Assembly: GCA_028065725.1 (NCBI GenBank) | Contig: JAPTVL010000468.1 | Span: forward strand, 18,770 to 82,769 | DNA: 64,000 nt | From: Betaproteobacteria bacterium | GTDB taxonomy: Bacteria; Pseudomonadota; Gammaproteobacteria; Burkholderiales; Rhodocyclaceae | Direction: 5' to 3' | Part shown: one piece after another, positions 8,501 through 16,574 of the stretch | Layout of the letters: each line of letters begins with the position of its first letter | Numbering within the stretch: the stretch's first letter is position 1 | The notes under the pieces: model-generated | The model's input: only the letters and a program-made list of their open reading frames with translations | What the model was told of the DNA's origin: nothing | Databases searched by the model: none | Program-made: the position numbers and the translations under genes

Positions 8501-10440
8501 CAGGTATAGACCTTGCGCCCGTCCGGATGCGGCGCGGTCGCCGTTTTCGCCCAGCCGGTGCGCAAGCGCTGCGCGGCGGCGCCGCGCTCGACTTCCGGTC
8601 CGTCCGGCGAGTCGCTGGCGCCAGCGACGGGATTCGGCGTCGCTGTCCAGAAATTCGAGGCCGAAGTCCAGTAGCTCTTGGCCGCAAGGTCGATGAAGCC
8701 GGTGTTGCCCTCCTCGTCGATCGCCCGGTAACCGTTCTTGTCGCCCATGTAGAGCTTGAGGGGAATCTTGCCCGCGACATCGGTGCCACAGTTGGGCGCC
8801 GGCACGTCGTCGCCGATACGCTCGTCATAGGCGGTAAATGATCCGGAGACCGAGGGGGTTGCAACCAATAATCCGGTAAAGGTGGAGGTTCCGCTACCGG
8901 TGCCGGTGCCGGTGATCGTGCCGGTCATGGTGCCGCTGCCGAGATCCGCTGCCGGACTGACCGTGGTGCCGGCAGAAGTGCTCAGCGTCGCCGCCAGGGA
9001 GCCCGTGGCGGCACCGCTGATGGTGCCGCTGACGGTGCCGCTGACGGCAGTCACCGTTCCCGCGGCATCAGTCAGGTTGCCGCTGAAAGTGCCGGTCACC
9101 GGCCCGGTCGCATCGCCGGTCAATACCGCGGAAATGAAACCATTGACCAGAACACGGGTATTGTCGATCGCCACCTTGTCGTTGCGATCGACATCGCAGT
9201 AACGGCCGAACTTGTATTCCTTGAGGTTGCCGAACCAGCGCGGCCGGGCCCCGCCGTCCGGACGGAATACGCCGATATACACCTGGTTCTCGTAGGTGCC
9301 CTGGGTATTGACGGAAATCGGCAGCGTGGCGGAGGCGAACACGCTATTGACGGCCTGGATCTCGGCGAAGATCAGGGCCATGGCGTTCTTGATTTCCTGC
9401 TTGCTGGTGGACTTGAAATACTTGCCGCCGCCGACCTTGGCCATGCTCTTGAGCAATATCGCCTGGTCACGGTTCGCATCGGTTTTCGGTGCGGTCGACC
9501 CGTCGCAGGAATCCTTGCAGACGTCGATGGTGTAGGTAGTGATCTTGTTGATCAGCTTAGCCTTGGGGGTGCTGGTGCTCTTCGGGTCATCCACCGTGGA
9601 CGTGACGCCGTAGTTGTACATGAAGCGCGACCACTCGTCGGCGATCAGCGGGCTGCCGTTGGCAATCGGCGCGGTAATGGCGGCGAGCGTCGCTGCATCG
9701 GTGATACCGGCCAGTCCCGCCGCATCCGCAAGCTGGGTGGTTGTTCCGGTCTGGCTGGGGTAACCGTTGCCGATGAAAATGATGAAGTTCTTGTTGCAGC
9801 CGCCGTTGGCGGCGCTCGGCGGCGAGTAGGTGGTCGCCGTGGCGCTGGACAGTGAATTGCCGGGCAATGCGCCGGCCGGCATCTTGATGACGTTGACGGT
9901 GCTGCCTGCGTAATCGCGCAGATCGGCTTGAGACCCGCTGGGCAGGTCGGTGGTGCCGAAACGGGCGAAACCGTTGAAATAACGGTAGGCCGCGTTCAGC
10001 ATGTGATCATAGACGATGGAGGCCTTATTCACCTTGTCGTCGTTGTCGCCGTCACCGCCGAAGTTGGCGACCATGGTGCGGAGCATGCTGCTGATGGCGG
10101 CCTTGTTGGTGCCGGTCATCTCGCGCACGCCGAAGCGCACGTAACCGCCATTGGAACCCGCCGCCATCAGCAATCCGACATTGATGCTGTCGCCCAGCGT
10201 CGAAATCACTTCGGACAGCGCCTCGAGTTCCGCCTGGCCCTGCTTGATGCCGCCCGGCCAGCCTTCGTTGGCTCCCGCCCAGTTGGTCGAGTTGTCGAGC
10301 ACGATCAGGACGTTGGCCTGGGCGCCGGTGACTGCCGGCCCGCCGGTGTACAAGTCGATGTCGTCGGCGCGCAGCTGCGGCGAGAGAAGCGCGCCGGCAA
10401 AAACTGCGGCGCAGAGGAGTCCGCGATATCTGGATTTCAT
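5545..10440 (-). CDS. pilY1: PilY1-type pilus tip / biogenesis protein with inserted repeat modules
   Basis: A 1631-residue secreted protein. The signal peptide spans residues 1-25 (ends PQLRA). A VWA-like domain follows, starting VLIVLDNSTNW; the usual DxSxS metal site is altered to DNSTN. A Gly/Thr/Ser-rich low-complexity stretch covers about residues 440-530. At least four Ig-like modules lie near 680-1040, typified by HGFADGATVTIAGATPSDYNG. The C-terminal part is the PilC/PilY1 beta-propeller with a DLNADGFVD calcium-binding loop near residue 1310. PilY1 primes type IV pilus assembly and acts in adhesion. The ATG at 10440 follows pilX by 5 bases and opens the signal peptide. It is longer than typical PilY1 because of the modules. 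Confidence 0.92.
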   Translation of the reverse strand: MKSRYRGLLCAAVFAGALLSPQLRADDIDLYTGGPAVTGAQANVLIVLDNSTNWAGANEGWPGGIKQGQAELEALSEVISTLGDSINVGLLMAAGSNGGYVRFGVREMTGTNKAAISSMLRTMVANFGGDGDNDDKVNKASIVYDHMLNAAYRYFNGFARFGTTDLPSGSQADLRDYAGSTVNVIKMPAGALPGNSLSSATATTYSPPSAANGGCNKNFIIFIGNGYPSQTGTTTQLADAAGLAGITDAATLAAITAPIANGSPLIADEWSRFMYNYGVTSTVDDPKSTSTPKAKLINKITTYTIDVCKDSCDGSTAPKTDANRDQAILLKSMAKVGGGKYFKSTSKQEIKNAMALIFAEIQAVNSVFASATLPISVNTQGTYENQVYIGVFRPDGGARPRWFGNLKEYKFGRYCDVDRNDKVAIDNTRVLVNGFISAVLTGDATGPVTGTFSGNLTDAAGTVTAVSGTVSGTISGAATGSLAATLSTSAGTTVSPAADLGSGTMTGTITGTGTGSGTSTFTGLLVATPSVSGSFTAYDERIGDDVPAPNCGTDVAGKIPLKLYMGDKNGYRAIDEEGNTGFIDLAAKSYWTSASNFWTATPNPVAGASDSPDGPEVERGAAAQRLRTGWAKTATAPHPDGRKVYTCLGTCLAAGASTSEKTLSNNPMTTSNSEVTTALVAPAGSATMVQPNGLVRVGNTVTATTTAAHGFADGATVTIAGATPSDYNGAKTITYVDATHFTFTLNEAPLVTDTATATRPGATVSVTSITVSGTTATVTTATDHGLSAASPTNVTTIANAAQSFLNGSQTVLTAPDAVTFTYSVTPPANPTASTTHGSSTVLDQSETHASIDYTTSACKAGAVAGCFIVTSTNNLGNKYLAGNTVVISGAVPTAYNGSWTISAAGSSCVGVASGNQTKFCVTLPAVAAVVSPDPGTDKTATQPGVTYPIRITRALGSTTATAVTYTDDTRTESVAHVYTTADTISITGASQSQYNLTGQPLSVGVPDATAFTFGPVTVTPVTPATGTITATTGTGIAGPDTTNLILWTRGKDLWEDEDANNSLTNVRASIHGDVLHARPVVVNYGSTIGIVGFYGANDGFLRAIRGGISSTDGEEKWAFMPSEFMNYPKLARLYKNSELIRYPNSSCSISPAPTARNFFWDGPLAAYQSPDGTATTAPTKTWLFATMRRGGRALYALDVSNPDAPKFMWRITNATSGFSELGQTWSEPKVTKLKGTFTRASGTAITDPVVLIFGAGYDAAQEDRPAGASVTPGMGRGVFVVEAETGQLIQFLQPTDGVKKYSFPADVNVLDLNADGFVDRIYAGDTNANIFRFDTVQTVTNVADPGYWKRYHIGKVGDIGDNGGSDARKFLFQPEILPFTHNGVVKTMVLVGSGNREKPLNNFQAGNTPESLECPALYTDSYYPASSADKIEDRFYGLLDAVQSGDAEPGTPIVEGELQLVNAVSGTLTPFSLTSTQRGWYIHLRNDPDGAGVRNEEKAVNSARVVAGTVFFATNTPMTPDTAAGVCTNLGEALGYAVDPFTGLPALNRDGSTSGGTATYTAADYATTFAGGGLPPTVTAGVVTIGGTPYRFIIGSGGETLTSASSIGGARSVINLTGTRTRLFWSYGADD

Positions 10441-10445
10441 GATGG

Positions 10446-10997
10446 CTAGCTTCCTGTGCAAGTTGGCTGCGGAGTCGCGCAGCGGTATTGTGCGTCGTTG
10501 GCGTAAGCAGTCACTGCGCCATTGTCCATGCGTATGCCGGTGCCCTGGGTAATCGAGATGTTGGCGCCGAACCAGCCCGAGGAAGAATCCGCCTTGAGCT
10601 GCCAGATCGTGTCGGCGCAGGCCGAATAGGGATTGGTCAGCGTGTCCAGGCATTTCTTGTCGTCGGTCTTGGAAATGTCCAGTGAAATGTTCTGCACCGG
10701 CACGGTGCGCACCAGGCAGGGTCGGCAGACTTTTACCGTGTAGCTTTTCCCGCCTTCGCTGACCGTCAGGGTTTGCGCGGTGCCGGCGATGTTGTCGGCG
10801 AAGTTGGAAGACAGGATCAGGTCGATGGTGCGCTGCGCCGTCGACATGGCCTCGGTGCGCGCCTGAGCATTGGCCACGGTGCGCAGATTGACGGTAGACA
10901 GGCGGATTGCCGAGACGGCGATCAGCGTCAATACCATCAGCATGATCAGACTCAGGATCAGCACGATGCCGCGCTGACGACCAGCCAGGTGTCTCAT
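10446..10997 (-). CDS. pilX: PilX-type minor pilin
   Basis: A 183-residue protein with an N-terminal prepilin-like segment (RQRGIVLILSLIMLMVLTLIAVSAIRLS) and a cysteine-containing globular C-terminal part. The position between pilW and pilY1 and the RGIVL start are characteristic of PilX. PilX is part of the minor-pilin priming complex in the inner membrane. The start overlaps the pilW stop as ATGA. Confidence 0.88.
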   Translation of the reverse strand: MRHLAGRQRGIVLILSLIMLMVLTLIAVSAIRLSTVNLRTVANAQARTEAMSTAQRTIDLILSSNFADNIAGTAQTLTVSEGGKSYTVKVCRPCLVRTVPVQNISLDISKTDDKKCLDTLTNPYSACADTIWQLKADSSSGWFGANISITQGTGIRMDNGAVTAYANDAQYRCATPQPTCTGS

Positions 10998-12262
10998 GGC
11001 GCCTCCCTGCGGCCGGCCATGTTGACCAGCTTGATGATCGAGGACATCGGACGCCGGCGGTAGGCGTCGCCAGCTGCGCCTATGGTCCGGCCGCCCATGA
11101 CATAAGACTTGGTGTCGGTGTAGCCGGCGGTGGGCAGAAGATCGCGGGTCAGCAGGAACAGCTTTACGGCCGTCACGTCCTCCCAGCGATTTTCGGTGTT
11201 GGCGTCGAGCCGCATGCCGGTCACGGCATCGCCGGTGCTGCCGGTCTGGCGCGGGTCGTCGTTGGATTCGACCCAGACATCGATCGAACCGTCGTCGGTG
11301 GTATCGATGCCGAATTCAAAATGCATGTTCTCGACCCCCGGCGCTATGGTCCGGACATTCTTGATCATGCTGAGCGCGCCACCCGCCATGCCCAATTCCA
11401 CCATTTTCAGCGTCGGGATGCCGTCGCCCATGGTGGCCGCGTTGTTGTCCAGGTTGTTGAAGCAGTCGTCGCACTGCGAAATGAAATAGATCCGGGTGAT
11501 CAGCTTGCGCACCGGCGCCAGCGGGCCGGCCACGGTCGGGGTGCAGCCGAGCAGATGCATGTTGAAATCGGCGCTGGTGGCAGTGGCTTTGGCAATGAAC
11601 GGGGGTGGCTGCGGCGGCAGGGGATCGACGACCCCCTCGGGACAGGTGGATACCTGCAGATAAGGATTGCCGGCAACATAGCCTGCACCGCCCACGGTCA
11701 GCGGCGTGGTGCTCACGCGGCGGATGACGAGAACATCGGTTCCCCGTTTGTAGGCTCCGCCGGTGGGCGGGGTGCCGGCAACCGGCGCCCCGGTCAGGGA
11801 CACGTTGGTACTGGGATTGTAGGCACCGATGCAATCCAGCAGTGCCGTCGGCGGCAAATCCCCCGCGCCATGCATTTCGTAACCAAAAATCGGCATCGGC
11901 GCGGTAATCGTCGAAACGCCTGTCGAATCCCAGCCGGGAAGCGCCCCGGTGGCCGTCGAGCAGGGATCGACATACACCCAGTCGGCCGGGGTCGCGCCGT
12001 TCGCCAGGGCGAGACCGGGCAGCGAGGGCGCCAGGGTGCCGTAGTAGCCGGCCAGCCGGATGTCCTCCGCCAGGGTATCCAGCGAATAGCGCGCCGTCTC
12101 GATTTTCTGTCCCTCGCGATCGATCTTCTCCCGGGTGGTGATCGAACTGGCAAAAATAGCCGCCAGTGCAGCCATCAACACCATGGCAATGCCCATCGCG
12201 ACTATCAGTTCCGGCAGGCTGAATCCGCGCTGAACCGCGTGGAAGTAACGGGGGTTCTTCAT
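10994..12262 (-). CDS. pilW: PilW-type minor pilin
   Basis: A 422-residue protein with the class III signal QRGFSLPELIVAMGIAM near its N-terminus, then a long membrane helix and DTLAEDIRLAGYYG, a sequence typical of PilW. The globular domain is Cys-rich (for example CDDCFNNLDNN). It is longer than many PilW proteins. It sits 6 bases after pilV and overlaps pilX. Its expected role is assembly of the pilus-priming complex with PilV, PilX, FimT and PilY1. Confidence 0.9.
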   Translation of the reverse strand: MKNPRYFHAVQRGFSLPELIVAMGIAMVLMAALAAIFASSITTREKIDREGQKIETARYSLDTLAEDIRLAGYYGTLAPSLPGLALANGATPADWVYVDPCSTATGALPGWDSTGVSTITAPMPIFGYEMHGAGDLPPTALLDCIGAYNPSTNVSLTGAPVAGTPPTGGAYKRGTDVLVIRRVSTTPLTVGGAGYVAGNPYLQVSTCPEGVVDPLPPQPPPFIAKATATSADFNMHLLGCTPTVAGPLAPVRKLITRIYFISQCDDCFNNLDNNAATMGDGIPTLKMVELGMAGGALSMIKNVRTIAPGVENMHFEFGIDTTDDGSIDVWVESNDDPRQTGSTGDAVTGMRLDANTENRWEDVTAVKLFLLTRDLLPTAGYTDTKSYVMGGRTIGAAGDAYRRRPMSSIIKLVNMAGRREAP

Positions 12263-12268
12263 GATGTC

Positions 12269-12901
12269 TCAGGTTCCATTCAGAACCGCCACGCGAAGGA
12301 CGCGACTGACACCGCTGCGGCGCGTGGTGATGGCGGCCGAGCCGCAAGAATTGTCGCTGGAAACGACGCCGATGTCGCGCGACTGCCAGACCACGTCGAT
12401 CTGGAAAACGCCCGCGGTACCGGTATTGAAGACGCAGGCGCGCGCCTCGCTCATCGCACCCACTTTGCTCGTGCCGACAGCCTCGCCGATGCCCTTCAGC
12501 GCAAGATCCCATTCGCACAAGTCGCGCGCCGCGATGGTCGCCTTGGCCGCGCAACAGCTTGCCTGCAAGGCAGGCGTGTTGTTCGCCACCGATATGCAGT
12601 CATTGCTGTAGCCGGCGCCGAAGATCTCCTTGACGCCGCCGCCGTCCTGCCGGTTGTAACCCGTGCCGGCGGACGTGCTGGTCTTGACCTCTGCCAGATT
12701 GGAACCCATGCGATTGACCAGTTCGTTGGCCAGCATCATGGCCTGGGCGCGTGAGAACGACTCCACTTCGGCATTCAGCGCCCGCGCCTGCAAGCCCGCC
12801 AGCCCGAGCAGGCCGACCGCGAGTATGGCCATGGTGATGATGACTTCGAGCAGCGAAAACCCGCCCTGGGCCGGCCGTGTCTGTCGATCGATCATGTGCA
12901 T
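12269..12901 (-). CDS. pilV: PilV-type minor pilin (type IV pilus modification protein)
   Basis: A 210-residue prepilin with GGFSLLEVIITMAILAVGLLGLAGLQ and the downstream SRAQAMMLANELVNRM helix typical of PilV. The ATG at 12901 has GGGAA 7 bases upstream. A second ATG at 12895 overlaps the fimT stop as ATGA and is equally possible. It is part of the minor-pilin operon. Confidence 0.9.
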   Translation of the reverse strand: MHMIDRQTRPAQGGFSLLEVIITMAILAVGLLGLAGLQARALNAEVESFSRAQAMMLANELVNRMGSNLAEVKTSTSAGTGYNRQDGGGVKEIFGAGYSNDCISVANNTPALQASCCAAKATIAARDLCEWDLALKGIGEAVGTSKVGAMSEARACVFNTGTAGVFQIDVVWQSRDIGVVSSDNSCGSAAITTRRSGVSRVLRVAVLNGT

Positions 12902-13422
12902 GATGTGGTTCCCGCCGCCATGGCCCGAACCCGGGCATTGCCATTGGTGTCGAAGGTGACGCAGCGCGGAGCGGCGTAGGCGTCGTCATCGGTGACCAGC
13001 AAGGTCACCGGCACGCCGCCGACGAGGCGCCCGGTGCGGGTAAAGACGATCGGCGCCGCGGTACCTTGATACGTATAGGTAACGCCCGGGGTCGGCTTGA
13101 TGATCTGCATTACGCCGTCGTCGGGAGCGGAAAGGCTGCAGTCGGTGGCACTGGTGAACACGATGCACCAGCCGTTGCTGAAGTTGTTCGATGGCGCGAC
13201 GATCGAAATCGACGAGGACGATGCGCCGCTCCACTTGATGGCCTCGCTTCTCGCCAGCATCGCCGTGGTCACCAGATCGAAGGTCGCCGTTTTCATTTTC
13301 TGGTTGTTGAGCAGGGTCTGGATGCTCGGAACGCCAATGGCCATCAGAATGCCGCCTATCGCAATCACGACCAGCAGTTCGATCAGCGTGAAGCCGTGCG
13401 CCCGGCGGCAGCCCGTTACCAT
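12892..13422 (-). CDS. fimT: FimT/GspH-type minor pseudopilin
   Basis: A 176-residue prepilin with HGFTLIELLVVIAIGGILMAIG and the following FDLVTTAMLARSEAIKW helix that marks the GspH/FimT family. It overlaps the pilE-like gene by 7 bases and the pilV gene by about 10. Its expected role is in the minor-pilin complex initiating type IV pilus assembly. Confidence 0.9.
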   Translation of the reverse strand: MVTGCRRAHGFTLIELLVVIAIGGILMAIGVPSIQTLLNNQKMKTATFDLVTTAMLARSEAIKWSGASSSSISIVAPSNNFSNGWCIVFTSATDCSLSAPDDGVMQIIKPTPGVTYTYQGTAAPIVFTRTGRLVGGVPVTLLVTDDDAYAAPRCVTFDTNGNARVRAMAAGTTSCT

Positions 13423-13970
13423 TCCGACACCGGCAGTTTGAGGCCGAACTGATTGATCGACAGCGGCGTGGGCGGCTGGCCTTCCTGGATGGTGCCGGCC
13501 TTGCCGCTGGCGCTGATGGTGAAGGTGGGCAAATCTCGCAGTGCCACCACGGTGGAGGTGGTGTTGGTGCCGGTAGTGAGGGTGACGGTGTAAACCCTGC
13601 TGACTTCGTCAGGCACCGTGTAATTTAGTTGCGCCAGCGTGCCGTAGCTGCCCGCCGTCATCACGTATTGTTCCTGCCGGCTGGCCACTTCCATGAGGAC
13701 TGCCTTGGCCGCGGCCTTGTTGGCACGGATCAGGTACTGGTTGTAGTTGGGAATGGCGATCGCGGCAAGGATTCCGATAATGCCAACCACGACTATTAGT
13801 TCGATCAGCGAAAAACCGTCATCCCCACCCCTCCGCCCGGTACGGCTGATAACACCTGGATGGCATGACTGTCCGGCGGATTTCATTGGTTTGCACCGCA
13901 TCTTGATTGATTTAGCTGCATCATTCCCCCGCCGCCCCTGCTCCGCCATCAGCAAAAGCGGATTTTTCAT
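13416..13970 (-). CDS. pilE: type IV pilin-like protein (PilE-type), long leader
   Basis: The mature part begins FSLIELIVVVGIIGILAAIAIPNYNQYLIRA. It is followed by a 120-residue globular part with VLMEVASRQEQYVMTAGSYG, typical of PilE-like minor pilins. The start is uncertain. The ATG at 13970 has the only Shine-Dalgarno-like sequence (AAGGATCAGG) but gives a 51-52-residue leader. The ATG at 13886 gives a normal 24-residue leader but has no ribosome site. It is the first gene of the minor-pilin operon. Confidence 0.85.
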   Translation of the reverse strand: MKNPLLLMAEQGRRGNDAAKSIKMRCKPMKSAGQSCHPGVISRTGRRGGDDGFSLIELIVVVGIIGILAAIAIPNYNQYLIRANKAAAKAVLMEVASRQEQYVMTAGSYGTLAQLNYTVPDEVSRVYTVTLTTGTNTTSTVVALRDLPTFTISASGKAGTIQEGQPPTPLSINQFGLKLPVSEW

Positions 13971-14047
13971 AGGGTAAACCTGATCCTTGCCGAGCAAGCG
14001 TCAGCCTTCGGACCGACTTTCGCATCGACCGGCGCGGAATCGACTCC

Positions 14048-14063
14048 TGACTATAATCAGTCA
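14048..14063 (+). promoter_or_regulatory. -10 hexamer inside an inverted repeat, ahead of the NarL-type kinase
   Basis: A perfect TATAAT (14052-14057) is embedded in TGACT-N6-AGTCA. It lies about 30 bases before the GTG start of the kinase, in the gap shared with the divergent pilin operon. No good -35 is seen at 17 bp. The dyad suggests an operator over the promoter. Confidence 0.4.
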
Positions 14064-14088
14064 CAGTCATGTTCCGGAGTTTCCCGCC

Positions 14089-15345
14089 GTGTCGCTCGCC
14101 CATGCCGCCGAGGATATCACCGTCGCATCGTCGCGACAGCTGACCCTTTCAGCCATGATCCTGATCGGCATCACGCTGGCCGTGATGATGGCATTCGCAT
14201 TCTGGTCATGGCAACGCCGGCAGGGGCTGGCAATGCGCCGGCGACAGGCCGAACTGGCGCTGCGCGCCTCGGAAGACCGCCTGCGGCAGGTGTCGAGCCA
14301 GCTGCCGGTGGCCTTGTTCGAGTACACGGCGGCCCCGCCAGCCCGGTTTCGTTCCATGAGCGACGGCGTGGCGCGCTTGCTGCCGGGTACGGCGGCGGAA
14401 ATGCTGGCGAATCCGGAGGTTTTTTTCGCCGGCATCCATCCCGAGGATATTCCCGGCCTGGCCTGGCGCGATGCTGCGACGCCGCCGCTGCGCGACTTCG
14501 AATGGATCGGTCGCAGCCGGCTCGCGGCCAAGTCCCCACGCTGGCTGCAAATCCGCGCCACCACGGAATTCACTGCCGGAGGCGCGCGCTCCATCCATGG
14601 CGTGATGCTCGACGTCACGGCATTGAAACAGGCCCAGCAGGACCTTGAACGTTCGCGCGAGGAATTGCGCCGGCTGGCGAGCCATCGCGAGGCGCGCATA
14701 GAGCAGGAGCGCGCCCGCCTGGCGCGCGAGTTCCACGACGAGCTGGGCCAGGTGCTGACCAGCGCGCGCATGCACCTGCAATTGCTCGAACGCAGCTTGC
14801 CCGCCGATTCATCCGCCGCGCGCGACGCCGCGCGCGACATCGAAACCATGATTGGCGAAGCCTATCGCAGCGTCAAGGCGATCGCCTCCGATCTGCGCCC
14901 GGCAGCACTCAACCTGGGCCTCGCGGCGGCGGTGGAATGGGTGGCCGCACGCGTTCTCGGGCCGGCCGCAATTCGCTACAGCATTTCATTTGCGCCGGCC
15001 GCCGACCGTCTCGACGACGCGTATGCGATTGCGCTGTTCCGCATCGTCCAGGAATCCCTGAGCAACATCGTCCGCCACGCGGTAGCGCACAGCGTGCACA
15101 TCACACTCAGCCATCACGAAGGAGAGATGCGCCTGCTGGTGGAAGATGACGGCAAAGGTTTCGACGCCGCACGGGTGGATCACGCCACGCATTTCGGCTT
15201 GCTCGGGATTTCGGAGCGCGTCACCTCGCTTGGCGGTATGCTCGAGATCGACAGCCAGCCTGGCGGCGGCACGCGTCTTTCTGTCACATTGCCGCAGGTT
15301 CCGCTGCAAGCGGATCCGGCCGAACGGAGCGCAACCGCATCATGA
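14089..15345 (+). CDS. NarL/UhpB-type sensor histidine kinase (HisKA_3)
   Basis: A 418-residue kinase. One membrane segment spans about residues 20-41 and is followed by a charged linker. A PAS-like domain covers about 60-180 and a HisKA_3 dimerisation domain has its phospho-acceptor His at 216 (EFHDELGQ). The C-terminal HATPase_c domain has VEDDGKGFD and GLLGISERV. There is no periplasmic sensing domain, so the signal is probably sensed by the PAS domain or the membrane. The GTG at 14089 is chosen because CGGAG lies 9 bases upstream. The stop overlaps the start of the cognate regulator (ATGA). Confidence 0.88.
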   Translation: MSLAHAAEDITVASSRQLTLSAMILIGITLAVMMAFAFWSWQRRQGLAMRRRQAELALRASEDRLRQVSSQLPVALFEYTAAPPARFRSMSDGVARLLPGTAAEMLANPEVFFAGIHPEDIPGLAWRDAATPPLRDFEWIGRSRLAAKSPRWLQIRATTEFTAGGARSIHGVMLDVTALKQAQQDLERSREELRRLASHREARIEQERARLAREFHDELGQVLTSARMHLQLLERSLPADSSAARDAARDIETMIGEAYRSVKAIASDLRPAALNLGLAAAVEWVAARVLGPAAIRYSISFAPAADRLDDAYAIALFRIVQESLSNIVRHAVAHSVHITLSHHEGEMRLLVEDDGKGFDAARVDHATHFGLLGISERVTSLGGMLEIDSQPGGGTRLSVTLPQVPLQADPAERSATAS

Positions 15346-15974
15346 TCAGGATCATCATTGCCGACGACCACACGCTGTTTCGCGTCGGCCTCAGGCAGAT
15401 GCTGCATTCTTTCGCCGGCATGGAAGTGGTGCGCGAGGCCACCAACGCCGCGGAAGCCCTTGCGGCTGCATGCGCCGACGACGCCGACCTGATCATGCTC
15501 GATCTGACCATGCCCGGTGCTTCCGGTACCAGCCTCATCGAACAGACCCGCAAGGCGCGGCCCGATCTGCCGATCCTGGTGCTGAGCATGCACGACGAGC
15601 CGGGGACGGTGCGCCGCGCATTGCAAGCCGGCGCCTCGGGCTACATTACCAAGGGTTCGAGCCCGGAAACCCTGTTCACGGCGGTAACCCGCGTCGGCGC
15701 CGGCGAACGCTTCATCGACCCTACGATCGCCGAATCGCTGGCCTTCGATAATGCCGCCCATGACAGCGGTGAATTGCACCAGAGCCTGAGCCCGCGTGAG
15801 TGGCAGGTACTGCGGCTGATCGCGCAGGGCGTGATGCTGAGCCAGATTGCCGAGCAGCTGCATCTGAGTCCGAAAACCGTCACCACCCACAAAACTCACC
15901 TGATGGAAAAGCTGGCCATCGGCAACAACGCCGACCTGATCCGTTACGCCATCGAACACAGGCTTTTCGATTGA
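15342..15974 (+). CDS. NarL-family response regulator
   Basis: A 210-residue regulator. The receiver domain has acidic DD at 8-9, phospho-acceptor Asp54 (IMLDLTMPG) and Lys104. The C-terminal LuxR-type helix-turn-helix reads LSPREWQVLRLIAQGVMLSQIAEQL. It is coupled to the upstream kinase (ATGA overlap) and, at its end, to a TonB-like gene (TTGA overlap). Divergent placement from the minor pilins suggests pilus control as one possible role; this is inference only. Confidence 0.92.
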   Translation: MIRIIIADDHTLFRVGLRQMLHSFAGMEVVREATNAAEALAAACADDADLIMLDLTMPGASGTSLIEQTRKARPDLPILVLSMHDEPGTVRRALQAGASGYITKGSSPETLFTAVTRVGAGERFIDPTIAESLAFDNAAHDSGELHQSLSPREWQVLRLIAQGVMLSQIAEQLHLSPKTVTTHKTHLMEKLAIGNNADLIRYAIEHRLFD

Positions 15975-16510
15975 GCAATCGACCGCTTGCGCGCCTGGCA
16001 TGGCCGCTCGCCATTTCTCTGGCATTGCACCTTTGCATTGTCGTGCTGTTCGCATCGGGCGCTGCGAACAGCCTGCGCAGCAGCAAGGCGGTGACACTGA
16101 CAGTATTTCTTCCCAACAGGGAGCGCCCTGATGCGCCGCCAGTCACCGCCACCGCGCCTTTGCCCACAGCGCCCGCGACTGCCGCCACGCCTGACACTGC
16201 TGCCGCCGGCAATCTGACGCAAAAAGCACGTTTTCTGGCACCGCCGGACCTTTCGGTCCTGGAAACGATACCGGTGACAATTTCCGGCAGCCTCACCCTG
16301 CGGCTCGATGTGAGCGCACGGGGTACGGTGGATCGCGTCACCGTGATCAAGAGCGACCCGGTGCCAAAGGAGCTGCACGACGGGCTGGTGGAGCGTTTCC
16401 GGCAGACTTCACTGGCGCCGGCGCTGGAGGGATCGAAGCCGGTAGCGAGCACGCTGGACCTGGTTATCCACTATGAAGCCGCGCCAGAGCTGCTGCCGCG
16501 GCAGCCCTGA
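15971..16510 (+). CDS. TonB-like protein
   Basis: A 179-residue protein with one N-terminal membrane segment (LAWPLAISLALHLCIVVLFASG). A Pro/Ala-rich spacer follows, then a TonB-C-like domain (SGSLTLRLDVSARGTVDRVTV). The frame has no ATG near the start. The TTG at 15971 overlaps the response-regulator stop as TTGA and is the most economical start. TonB-type proteins carry proton-motive energy to outer-membrane receptors, but no ExbB/ExbD or receptor gene is nearby. Confidence 0.65.
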   Translation: MSNRPLARLAWPLAISLALHLCIVVLFASGAANSLRSSKAVTLTVFLPNRERPDAPPVTATAPLPTAPATAATPDTAAAGNLTQKARFLAPPDLSVLETIPVTISGSLTLRLDVSARGTVDRVTVIKSDPVPKELHDGLVERFRQTSLAPALEGSKPVASTLDLVIHYEAAPELLPRQP

Positions 16511-16574
16511 ACCGATAGCTGCCGCGAACCGCAGTACCCCCGCGGTAAGATGCGGAAAAATACGGGAGAACGCC

